From NCBI GenBank assembly GCA_036365145.1, contig JAEOAD010000040.1, forward strand, positions 12,712,501-12,776,500: 64,000 nucleotides of DNA. Direction: 5' to 3'. The stretch's first letter is position 1. Each line of letters opens with the position of its first letter. This document shows positions 1-10,850 of the stretch, in pieces. Under the pieces are notes generated by a model. That model did no database searches. It saw only the letters and a program-made list of their open reading frames with translations, and was not told where the DNA came from. Both the position numbers and the translations under genes were made by a program. Source of the stretch: Orientallactaga sibirica (taxonomy: Eukaryota > Chordata > Mammalia > Rodentia > Dipodidae).

Positions 1-65
1 GGTAGAGTGCTGCCCTAGCATTCTCAAAGCCCTGGGTTCAGTCCCCAGCACTACAAAAATAAGAA
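1..65 (+). repeat. ID-like SINE, cut by window edge
   Basis: GTAGAGTGCT, then CCCTGGGTTCAGTCCCCAGC and an A-rich tail match the tRNA-Ala-derived ID family. The 5' end is outside the window. Confidence 0.75.
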
Positions 66-945
66 AGAATGAAAAAAAAGTTAGAGTTGGTAGCTGTGGG
101 ATATTAATGATTTTATTCCACCCCTACCCCCACAGGTGGCAAAGGGCCACTATCATTTGCTGGCAGGGAAAGAAAGGAAATTTCCTAGCAACACTCTTGG
201 GAGCATCATATCCAAAAGACCAAGCTTTGTCCCCTTCTGCTGTACCAAGCTCTGTTACTGGAGTCTGAGCACAGAGCCTGGCTCTGACTCCAGACCCTCT
301 CCCATTTTAAGGAGAGTGACACGGTATCTAAGTGAAAAATGACCTCATTGACAGTTCTGACCAAAGCCTGGGGAGAGGACAGATTTCAGTCCATCCACCT
401 TGCCTACAGCAGTGACACAAATTAAAAGAGATAAGAACAAAAGCAGTGGAAGATGGGTGTTCTTTGGATGAACGGCTCTGTCAGGGAGCCCATTTTCCTT
501 CCCCTGTGGTATTTCTTAGGGCTCCATGACAGTATTTTAGTGTTTTTGTTGAAATTTAGGAACATGAGACTATTAAAATACAAGAGACAGCTCTGTTTTA
601 TTTGGGGGCTATGGGATAAACAGTAGCTGAAGCTCATTTTCAATGTTTTCTCCTTTTTGGCAAAAGAGGTGTGAAACTGAAACCTGAAATATCTTTTGAG
701 CGTGGTCCATATTTCAAAGCCACATCAAACATAAAATTTGTACAGCAGTTAGTGCTGTCTTAATGTGTTTTCTTTATTTTGAATGTAAAAAAAATGATAT
801 TTAACCGAGTTTTAAATTCTTACCTGTGCAAAATTTGTGTTTTCTTCTCAGCCTTATTATTTCCGTCTGTATTTATCATATATATTCTTACTGTTTTGCA
901 AACTTGTAAAACAAAAGAAAAACAAGAGCAGTGTTTTCTTTTTAC
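66..945. other. PPAT intron 1, non-repeat stretch
   Basis: I see no recognisable gene or known repeat here. A 68-codon frame at 136-342 (+) has no family I know and no codon pattern that convinces me. Confidence 0.5.
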
Positions 946-947
946 CT

Positions 948-1400
948 TCAGTGGTCTCTAGGGCTGTGCTTCGCTTGAGTGTGGTTTGGCCAGGGATCTG
1001 CTGCCGGTTCCCTCCTCTGCTGTGTGGTGGGCTCATAGCTCAGGATCGCATCCAGATCTTGGAAGAACTTCATAGTTTTAGAGCGGTCTCCAGAGTTGTT
1101 GGCATGTTTAACTGTTCTATATTCATATTTGAGATTTTTAAACTTTGCCCGACACTGTTTCCAGTCTCTGTACACTCCTAGTGATTGTAGCCTTTTAGCA
1201 ATGTAGATAAATACTTCTTTATTTCTCAGTGTTCCATAAAGTTGTTTTTGTATATTTCTTTCTGCCCAGACACTTAGTAAAGCTTTAACCTCCTCAGTCC
1301 AGTGCTTCCCTGCTCCATATTGAAAGTGACCTGGAAATGATTCACTATTTCTAGCCGTTTTGTTTCCTAGGAAACCAGAAGGCTGGTTGTCAATAAGCTC
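948..1400 (-). CDS. Myb/SANT-like (trihelix) reading frame, antisense in PPAT intron 1
   Basis: The minus strand is open for 150 codons from 1400 to a TGA at 950-948. The conceptual product contains a complete trihelix-type Myb/SANT domain: KHWTEEVKALLSVWAE as helix 1, RNKEVFIYIAKRLQ as helix 2, DWKQCRAKFKNLKYEYR as helix 3, then KFFQDLDAIL. The W, CR-K, NL and FF-LD positions typical of this domain are all present. A pyrimidine-rich stretch ends in CCTAG at 1367, and a GT donor (AAG/GTAAAA) lies at 945, so 946-1366 could be a 421-base exon. There is no good start codon before the domain. Related domains occur in Harbinger transposon partner proteins and in ZSCAN20/29. It could be an exon of an unannotated gene, a domesticated transposon piece, or a recent pseudogene. 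Confidence 0.6.
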   Translation of the reverse strand, partial: ELIDNQPSGFLGNKTARNSESFPGHFQYGAGKHWTEEVKALLSVWAERNIQKQLYGTLRNKEVFIYIAKRLQSLGVYRDWKQCRAKFKNLKYEYRTVKHANNSGDRSKTMKFFQDLDAILSYEPTTQQRREPAADPWPNHTQAKHSPRDH

Positions 1401-1551
1401 TTAAAGGCTTGAAAGGATCTTGTTTAACTGGTTCAAGCTGCCTGAGGGAGTAACTTGAGTAACTGCCAAATCAACAGGCTTTGTGGTTAAAGACACCTGG
1501 ACCTAAATCATTGCTAATCTTACTCCGTTTAGCTTTATAGAAAAATTGCCC

Positions 1552-2775
1552 TGGCCGGGCATGGCGGCGCACTTCTTTAATCCCAGCAGTCAGGAGGCCG
1601 AGGTAGGTGGATCACTGTGAGTTCAAGGCCTCCCTGAAACTACATAGTGACTTCCAGGTCAGCCTGGACTAGAATGAGATCTACCTTGAAAGACTAAAAC
1701 AAAGAAAGAACAATTGCCCCGGATACAAAAGGGAATGAAAGCTATTTTTTGGTGTATTTATTTTCTTATGTAACAGTTTTACCATAAGTGTTGATTTTTA
1801 TTTATTTATTTTTGAAAACACTTTGGCTCTCTTTTTAAATTTTTTTTTAATTTAATGTATTTATTTAAGAGAGAGAGGGAGAGAAATAGGCAGGTAAAGA
1901 GAGAGAAATAATGGGCGCACCAGGGCCCCCAGCCAGTGCAAACGAACTCCAGATGCATGTGCCCGCTTGTGCATCTGGCTTATGTGGGTCCTGGAGAATT
2001 GAACCTGGATCCTTTGGCTTTGCAGGCAAATGCCTTAACCGCTAAGCCATCTCTCCAGCCTGTGTTGATTTTTAAAAATTACTTGGAGGACATAATTATG
2101 TATTAAAAATATTAAACACTGGGCTGGAGAGATGGCTTAGCGGTTAAGGCACATGCCTGCAAAGCCTAAAGACCAAGGTTTGATTCTCCAGTTCCCACGT
2201 ATGGCAGGTGACCATGGTGATGCATGCGTCTGGAGTTTGTTTACAGTGGCTAGAGGCCCTAGGGTGCCCTTTCTCTCTCTCTCTTATCTATCCCTCTCTC
2301 TCTAATAAGTAAAAATAAATCTATAAAAGAAGCATGTGCTATTATGTCTGGCTTATAATTTATTATTATTATTTTTATTATTATTATTATTATTTTTTTT
2401 TTTTTTCGAGGTAGGGTCTCACTCTAGCCCAGGCTGACCTGGAATTAACTATGTAGTCTCAGGGTGGCCTCGAACTCTCAGTGATCCTCTTACCTCTGCC
2501 TCCCAAGTGCTGGGATTAAAGGCGTGCGCCACCATGCCGGGTTTATAATTTATTATTATTATTATTTTTGTTTGTTTGTTTGCGGTAGAGTTTCACTCTA
2601 GCTCAGGCTGACCTTTAATTCACTGTGTAGTCTCAGGGTGGCCTGGAACTCATGGCAACCCTCCTACCTCTCCCTCCCGAGTGCTGGGATTAAAGGCGTG
2701 TGCCACCACGCCTGGCCTGTAATGTATTTTTTAAGCATTAATAAAATATCTAGCTGGGCATGGTGACACACTTCT
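1552..2775. repeat. SINE cluster in PPAT intron 1
   Basis: B1-type on + at 1552-1700. B2-like on - at about 1850-2060. B2-like on + at 2120-2325. B1-type on - at 2390-2545 and 2570-2718. A B1 5' scrap on + lies at about 2751-2775. The B1 copies show the GGCGTGGTGGCGCACGCC start; the B2 copies show GGCTGGAGAGATGGCTTAGC. Confidence 0.85.
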
Positions 2776-2799
2776 TTCTTTCTTTCTCTTTTTTTTTTT

Positions 2800-2890
2800 T
2801 GTAAGTTTTTTTAATTGACAACTTCCATAATTATAGACAATAAACCATGATAATTCCACCCCTCCCCACTTCTTTCATCCTGGCATTTGG
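2800..2890 (-). repeat. L1 3'-end fragment
   Basis: The stretch AATTGACAACTTCCATAATT and following is the reverse complement of a LINE-1 3' UTR end. The same segment recurs at 16045 and 34323. Confidence 0.65.
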
Positions 2891-2939
2891 GAGGGCAGAG
2901 GGAGTAGGAGCAGGAGTTCAACATCATTGTTGGCTGCAT

Positions 2940-3626
2940 AGAGCTTTTTTTCTTTGCAAAGAAAGAGAATGGGTGTGTCAGGGCCTCTTGCTTCTGCAAA
3001 TGAACTCCAGATGCATACACTACTTTGTGCATCTGGCTTTATATGAATACTAGGGAATTGAACTTGTACTGTCAGACTTTGCAAGCAAGCATCTTAACCA
3101 CTGATCCTATATGTAATTTTAGGAATGATCTGCTTTTAATAAATCATATTAAAAGTTTTAAGTTTAAAGTTCATATTAAAAGTGTTGAAGTTTTTACAAT
3201 ATATACATGTATGGGAGAGGTTTGCTTTAAAAAAATATTTATTTTAGTTTTATTTATTTGAGAGAGAGAAAGAGGCAGAGAGAGAGAGAGAGAAAATGGG
3301 CACACCAGGGCCTTCAGCTGCTGCAAATGAACTCCAGGCACATGCGCCCCCTTGTGCGCATGTGTGTCATTGTGTGATTACATCACTGCGTCTGGCTTAC
3401 ATGGGACCTGGAGAGTCAAACATGAGTTCTTAGGCTTTTCAGGCAAGCACCTTAACCAATAAGCCATCTCTCCAGCCCTTATTTATTTATTTAAGAGACC
3501 ATGGGCTCTCCAGAGCCTCCTGCCACTGCAAATGAACTCCAGGTGCATGGGTACCGGGGAATCAAACCTGGGCCAGCAGGCTTTGCAGGCAGTCGTCTTT
3601 AACCACTGAGCCATCTCTCTAGCCTG
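2940..3626 (-). repeat. Three antisense B2-like SINEs
   Basis: Copies lie at about 2950-3105, 3250-3478 and 3480-3626. Each has GAGAGAGAATGGGC, ATGAACTCCAG and a CTAAGCCATCTCTCCAGCC-type end (the reverse of the tRNA-like head). Confidence 0.8.
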
Positions 3627-3639
3627 AAGTTTGGCTTTT

Positions 3640-4310
3640 ATTTCTAACCTAATATATGTTCTTTGGAACAGAAATTCACAATAATGTAGTGTTATGTAAC
3701 ACTTTGGAACTATTAAAGTTGAGCAATTGGAACTTGTTTGTGTATACTCCTCAGTGGTGCAGAGTGGGTGAGTCCACCATGTTACTCCACCTGCAACGTA
3801 GCGTTGGGCTTTTTTTCTATCACCTAAATCACCTAAAATTGTTAATGCAGGAAGTGAGATGCAGACAAGTAAAGTGACTGAGAGGCTCTGGGCAGTGAAA
3901 GTGAGGCAGTGTAGCTTTGATTTTGCAAGGTCAGGCACAGCGGGGTGGGGGAGGGAATGGTGGTACACCCTAAAGGCACAACTTGGTCATTTTTACAACC
4001 ATAAACGACACGAGTCACTGGCCGACTCCTGGAGGTGACACATTCTTTGTTGCCTAGCACTTACTCCCTTGTATGCTAGCAAGACAGTTGCTGAGCTCAT
4101 CGTTCTCCCTGGCCTTCCATCTCCTGCTGGTTTCAGACCCTTGGGGGCACGAGCCTTATCACATCTGTGTTTGGTTAGCGATTAATAATTAACCTGCTCT
4201 GGCTCTGGGGCAAGGAAGGGCTCCAGCAAGCAGGTGCCAGCAGGGCCTGGTGTCTTTTATGTGTAACCAGGCTTGCTCTGAGTTAGGTATCCTTATGCTT
4301 ATGTTTTTAA
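3640..4310. other. PPAT intron 1, non-repeat stretch
   Basis: I recognise nothing coding here. A 161-codon minus frame at 3483-3968 runs into the neighbouring SINE and shows no domain. Confidence 0.5.
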
Positions 4311-4339
4311 CTTACTTTTACTTTATGAGGGGGGAATGT

Positions 4340-5535
4340 ATGGACACCCAACAGCCTCTTGCCAATAGAAATGAACTGTAGAACATGTGCCACTTTGTAC
4401 ATCTGGCTTTGTGTGGGTACTGATGAATTGAACCCAGGCTGGCAGGATTTGCAAGAGTCTTTAACTGCTGGACCAAATTTTTATTTTTTAAAATGTTTTA
4501 TTTATTTATTTGAGAGAAAGAGAGAGAGACTAAAGGGGCAGATTGGAAGAGAGAGAATGGGCACACCAGGGCCTCTACAACTGCAAACAGACTCCAGATG
4601 CATGTGCCATCTTGTACATCTGTCATTACATGGATGCTGGGGAATCAAACTCCAGTCCTTAGGCTTTATAGTCAAGCACCTTAACTACTGAGCCATCTCT
4701 CTAGCCTCATATTCTTACTTATTTGTTTACTTCTTACAACAGAGAGACATAGAGAGAAGAGAGACTGACAGAGACTGGGCACCTCAGGGCCTCCAGCTTC
4801 TGCAAAGAAACTGCAAACACATATGTCACCTTGTGCATCTGGCTTACATGCATTCTGGGGAAATTGAACCTGGGTCCTTAGGCTTTGCAGACAAGTGCCT
4901 TAACTACTAAGCCATCTCTCCAGCACCCCAATATTCTTATTTTAACACTTTTTGAAACTTTTTATGTATTTGCTTGAGACACAGAGACACAAAGAGAATG
5001 GGCACACCAGGGCCTCCAGCTGCTGCAAACGAACTCCAGATGCATGTGCCACCTGTGCAGCTGGTTTATGTGGGTCCTGGGGGAATTGAACCTGGGTCTT
5101 TTGGCTTTGCAGGCAAGTGCCTTAACTGCTAAGCCATCCCTCCAGCTCCCATATTCTTATTTTTAAAATGAACCACTGAGCCGGGCGTGGTGGCGCACGC
5201 CTTTAATCCCAGCATTTGGGAGGCAAAGGTAGGAGGATTGCCATGAGTTTGAGGCCACCCTGAGATTACATAGTGAATTCTAGGTCAGCCTGGGCTAGAG
5301 TGAGACCTTACCTTGAAAAACCTAAAAATGGAAAAAAACAAAACAAACAAAAAAACCCACTGTACTTTATTTCTCGTAATGGGAAAGGGTGACTTGTTGG
5401 TGAGGAAGGGTTTTTTTTTTTTTTTTTTTTTTTCCTTCGAGGTAGGGTCTCAGGCTAGCCTTGAACTCATGGCGATCCTCCTACCTCTGTCTCCCAAGTG
5501 CTGGGATTAAAGGTGTGCGCCACCATGCACGGCTG
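4340..5535. repeat. SINE cluster: four antisense B2-like, two B1
   Basis: B2-like elements on - lie at about 4340-4475, 4495-4708, 4710-4925 and 4950-5150, in head-to-tail series. A B1 on + is at 5175-5330 and a B1 on - with a T tail is at 5410-5535. Confidence 0.85.
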
Positions 5536-5719
5536 GTAAGGAGTTTTAAAAACAAGATTTTTTTTTTTTCAGATTTAAAATAAGTAGTATTTGTTGGAAG
5601 AAATTTGGAAAATATAGAACAGCACAAGACAAAACTTGTTTAGATGGTCATGGTGGTGAATACCTATGATCCTAGCATATAGGATGTCAAGAGGCAGAAG
5701 ATTATTGAATTAGAATCTA

Positions 5720-5930
5720 GCAGACAGAGAGAAAATGGGGAATTGACCCTGAGTCCTTTGGCTTTGCTGGCAAGTGCCTTAACTACTAAGCCATCGCTCC
5801 AGCCCCTGTTTTTTGCTGTAGCCCAGGCTGACCTGGAATTCACTATGTAGGCTTGGGTGGCCTGGACTTCACAGTGATCCTTTCCTCTGTCTCCTGGGTG
5901 CTGGGATTCCAGCTACAGCTAAGCATTTAA

Positions 5931-5968
<38 letters not shown>
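5720..5968. repeat. SINE fragments and (GT)n microsatellite
   Basis: A partial antisense B2-like is at 5720-5805 and a partial antisense B1 at 5815-5915. They are followed by a pure GT run of about 18 units at 5933-5968. Confidence 0.75.
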
Positions 5969-5970
<2 letters not shown>

Positions 5971-5999
5971 TGTTGAAGCCCTATTTAGAGGTTGTGTCA

Positions 6000-6365
6000 C
6001 ATAGAAGTTAGAAGCACAAGTTCTCAAGTTGGCTGGTCTGTGTTCTTATTCTGATGGTAACAGTAGCTCACTGTGTGACACTGGGTAGTTACTCGGCTTA
6101 ATTTTCATTTCTTTCGTGTGCTACCTGCGAAGTGAGAGTGGTCCTTGCACTACTTACTTCACTGGAGTCTTGTGAAATCTAGTTTAGATCATTCACATGA
6201 ATAATGTTGAACGAAATATCTGTTTTTATTATTTTGTGGCAGGGTCTTAGTTTAGTACAGGCTACCATGCTACCATGGAAGTCACGGTAGCCCAGGCTCG
6301 CCTTGAACTCACAGCAGTGCTCCTGAGTGTTGGTGTTAAAGGTGTGAGCCGCCATACCGGCTTAT
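6000..6365. repeat. MIR relic and diverged antisense B1
   Basis: At 6000-6215, tracts such as CTCACTGTGTGACACTGGG resemble the MIR core (CTGTGTGACCTTGGGC). An antisense B1-like element follows at about 6232-6365. Confidence 0.55.
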
Positions 6366-6537
6366 CCGTGAGAACTAGATGGGCCAGGTCCTCTTGTTCC
6401 CGTCCTCTCTGATGCTCTATGGGAGCTGAGGTGATGGTGTGACACCTGCTGTGTTGAGGAAGGTGTACTTGACAGAGTTCTTCAAGAAGCAGATCAGTGG
6501 AGCTGATGTAACAGTTGCTACCTTGATATTTCCACAG

Positions 6538-6604
6538 GGGTCAGGAGAGTGCTGGTATTGTGACCAGTGATGGGAACTCAGACCCAGCATTCAAAGTCCA
6601 TAAG
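6538..6604 (+). CDS. PPAT: PPAT exon 2
   Basis: The acceptor TTTCCACAG precedes it and the donor GTAAGT follows. The first base completes a split arginine codon, and the frame then reads [13 protein letters not shown]. This is the glutaminase-domain segment just after the human exon 1 junction ([10 protein letters not shown]). The exon is too short for an ORF search to flag. Confidence 0.95.
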
Positions 6605-9600
6605 GTAAGTTTGAACATTAAGAAATGGTTGAGCTCTGTGTGAGGAAGGCGTCTAGATGTTACAACCTGGGTGGTTTTTAAAGCGGCAGACAAATGGGGC
6701 TCTATTTTCTGCTCTAGGGTTTGAATCCCATAGGTGGGAATGTGTGGAACTAGTATGGAACAAGCTTGCATATCTATATTAAGTTGCTGGAATTAAATAA
6801 AGGCATGTGTGCACCACCAAAAAAAAAAAAAAAAAAAGAAGTGGTTGACGATAAAGATGACAACTGACAGATGATTATTAGTAGTGTATGGGCTGGGCTG
6901 AGTGAATTTGCAATTAGAAGTGCCTGTTCTAACATTTGTCAGATGAGGATGCATCTCTTCTAGTGATCGTTTGCTAAGATAGACTGACTCACACCAGGAG
7001 GTCATTTATATAAATACTTTTAAGATGCTTTGATTCTTTAAAATGACAACTTCAGTTTCTATTTGACAAATATTGCTAAGCACATGTTCTTTTTTTTTTT
7101 TTTTTTTTGGTTTTTCGAGGTAGGATCTCACTCTGGCCCAGGCTGACCTGGAATTAACTATGTAGTCTCAGGGTGGCCTTGAACTCACGGCGATCCTCCT
7201 ACCTCTGCCTCCCCGAGTGCTGGGATTAAAGGCGTGCGCCACCACACCCAGCTATGTTTTTTTTTTTTAAGATTTTATTTTTATTTATTAGAGACGGGAG
7301 AGGGTAGAGAGAGATTGGGTGCACTAGGGGCCTCTAGCCACTGCAAATGAACTCCAGACGTATGCGCTACCACGTATGTGCATCTGTCTTACGTGGGACT
7401 TGGAGAATTGAACCCTTGTCCTTAGGCTTCACAGGCAAATGCCTTAACTGCTAAGCCATTTCTCCTGCCCAGCACATCTGTTCTTAAATGTGGTAATTAA
7501 AAGTACCGTAAGCCAGCGTGGTAGCTCACGCCTTTAATCCCAGCACTCGGGAGGAAGAGGTAGGAGGAGTTCAAGGCCACCCTGAGATTGCATAGTTAAT
7601 TCCAGATCAGCCTGGGCCAGAATGAGACCCTACTTTGGGTGGGGGGGGGAGTAACATAAGCCTGAAGTTATTCAACATCGTGACTATCCTCATCACCACT
7701 GCATTGTCTACTTACAATGGATAATTTCGTGTGAGTTCCCCTCAGAGCATTCAGTGGAACTAGAAGCACAGAGAGGAAGGAAAGTGAGCTGTGAGCTGCC
7801 TCACCAAAGTGGCCTGAGCACAGAGGCAATACCACTCTCAGTTTTTCTAAGATGCATTTTTTACTTTAACTTCTCAAGGGAATGGGACTTGTAAATCATG
7901 TTTTCACTGAAGACAACTTGAAGAAACTCTATGTTTCAAATCTTGGAATCGGACATACGCGGTACGCCACTACCGGAAAGTGCGAGTTAGAAAACTGCCA
8001 GCCTTTTGTTGTTGAAACACTTCATGGGAAAATCGCTGTGGCACATAACGGTGAATTGATAAATGCTGCTCGATTACGGAAAAAGGTAAGTTGTTTTTTA
8101 AATTCATTTATTTAGTTAATTTTGCATGTGTAGTATGTATGGTGTGGTATGTGCGTGTGTGGAATGTGCATATGTGGGAAATGCGCATGCCCATGCACAC
8201 GAGTGCGGAGGCCAGAGGAGGAGGTCAAGTATCTTCTTCAACCACCCCCCCCACCGCCCCCAGTCCAGAGCTGCCGTTGACATGAGCCCCAGTGATTCTG
8301 TGGTCTCCACTCTCTAAGAACCGGGGTTATGAGCATGGTTTGCATGGGTGCTGGGAATCAGGCTGTCATAGGTCTATATGTTTACAAAGTCAGTTCTCTT
8401 AACCCATAGAGCCATCTCTCCAGCCCATACGTTGTTTTTTAAAATGTCTGTTTTGTGTCTGTGACTAGTTAATGAAAAGAAATTGAAGGTGTTTTCTGAT
8501 TATTGCCACCTATTACCTAAGCTCGGTGAACAGTTGCATCAGCATTTTCTAGTGCCCTTGTTCTGATTCCAGATTCTTAACACTCTTCCGGTGATTCGAA
8601 GCAGGATGCTGTAGTGTTGCCATTTGGAAGTGAGCTTATAGTTAGCAGAAGCACAGAGAAATTACTATACTCTCCCTTGTGACTTTAGTCCTTTGTTCAG
8701 AGCTTAGGTAGTACAGGGAAAAACATATCACCTTTGCCCACTTTTGAACTTAACACCACATACTTGTGTAAGCAAATATGGGGTTTGCTTATAACAGCCA
8801 GTTTGTTTGTTTGTTTGTTTAATTTATTTGAGACCGAGAGAGGTGAAGAGAAAGGGAGAGTGAGAATTGGTACACTAGAGTCTCTAGCCACTGCAAACAA
8901 ACTCCAGACACTTGCGCCCCCTTGTGCATCTGGCTTACGTGAGACCTGGAGAATCGAACTGGGGTCCTTAGGCTTTGCAGGCATGTGCCTTAACTGTTAA
9001 GCCATCTCTCCAGCTCTTTTTTTGGTTTTTCAAGGTAGGGTTTCACTCTAGCTCAGGCTGACCTGGATTTCACTCTGTAGTCTCAGGGTGGCCTCGAACT
9101 CACAGCGAGCCTCCTACCTCTGCCTCCTGAGTGATGGGATTAAAGGTGTGTACCACCACGCCCGGCTCCAACAGCCAGTTTTTAACAAGACACCAACTGT
9201 GGGTACCAACAGTTCCCTCTGGATGTAGGATCAGATTCTGTAGGTTAAGTGCTCTGGCTCTGTGGCTGTCCCTCACTTCAGATACCAATCAATGAACAGT
9301 CCTCGCCTCCGGCATTTCTGAACTAAATTGAGTTCCCACACCCCTTCCTTGATATCAGTCCTTTACTAGAGCAGCTACTCTGTTGATGTTGACTGGATTG
9401 CTGTGAAGGATGTAGTCAGGGGAAGACATGGTTAGGGCAGGGTATGTGGGTGGATCTTCAGTACCCTCAGCTTCTGCAGTGTTCAGCTGTCCAGAATCCA
9501 ACCTCATTCTTTCAGGTTTTTATGAAGGTGTGGTTGATAAATTATTGGTCTTTTGTGATCAAGTCATCTTTGGCCTAACTTCCCTCCTAGAAGGTCTAGT

Positions 9601-10811
9601 ATAAGGCTGAAGTTCTCACCTTCTAATCACTGGTTTGGTTCCCATGACAACCAGCTCCTATCATGAAGTTAACCAAGTGTACCTAGCTACTAAGTCAAGT
9701 CATTTTATTGAACAGAATACTTAACTTGTTTTGGTTATTGTGACACCTGACAATTTTTTCAGGAAAGATTAGGCTAAAAGTCAACATGCAATTGGCTCCT
9801 TGGCCCTCCATAATCCCCCAAATGAGATCAAAAATGTTTGTCAGGCCCCATGTAGTGGTGCACACCTTTAATCCCAGCACTTCAGTGGCAAAGATAGGAG
9901 GATCGCTGTGAGTTTGAGGCCAGCCTGGGACGATAGAGTGATTCCCAGGTCAGCCTGGGCTATACTGAGACCCTTCCTTGATAAAAACAACCAAAAATGT
10001 GTGTTATGGGAGTAGGAAATAGTGCCTATTCTGAACATGTGCAGACTTTTGTCATTATTCCCTGAGCAGCAAAATGACAGCGATTACATTGTGCTGAGTA
10101 TTATTACGTAAGTAAGCACTTTTTGGGGTTTTGGGGATTGAACCCAAGGCTTGAGTCGTGCTAGGTTAGTGGTGTTCCAGGGAGCCATTCCTAACCCTAC
10201 ACAATTTTTTTTATTTTAATTTTAGAGAAAGAGACACATAGAGAGTGGGCATGTGTGACCTTGTGCTTGCCTCACCTTTGTGCGTGTGCCTAATGTGGGG
10301 TCTGGAGAGTCGAACATGGGTCCTTAGGCTTCACAGGCAAGCACCTTAACAGCTAAGCCATCTCTCCATCCCATTTTTTTTTTAAAGAAAAGGTTTTTAA
10401 AGAAGTATTTTATTTTTATTTGAGAGAGAGAGAGAGAGAGTGTGTGTGTGTGTGCGTGCGCACCAGGGCCTCTAGCTACTGCAAATGAACTCCAGATGCA
10501 TGTGCCACCTTGTTCATCTGGCTTATGCGGGTCCTGGGGAGTCGAACCTGGGTCCTAGGTTAGGGTTAGCACCTTAACCACTAAGCCATCTCTCTTCAGC
10601 CCTAAAGTTTTAATTTAAATTTATTTATTTATATAAATATTTTAAAAATGTATTTACTTATTTGAGAGAGAGGGAGAGAATGGGCACACCAGGGCCACTG
10701 CAGATAAACTCCAGATGCATGTGTATCTTGCTTACAAGGGTACTGGAGAATCGAATCTCGATCTTTAGGCTTCGCAGGCAAGCACCTTGACCTTTAAGCT
10801 ATCCTCTCCAG

Positions 10812-10850
<39 letters not shown>

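Noticed and set aside
136..342. 68-codon plus-strand frame as a possible PPAT exon 1
   Set aside because: It lacks the expected exon 1 sequence (ECGVFGC, LQHR) and has no matching donor phase, so exon 1 must lie outside the window.
2120..2200. tRNA gene suggested by A and B box-like motifs
   Set aside because: The motifs belong to the tRNA-derived head of a B2-like SINE; there is no cloverleaf 3' half.
3483..3968. 161-codon minus-strand frame in PPAT intron 1
   Set aside because: About a third of it is antisense SINE sequence and the rest shows no domain.
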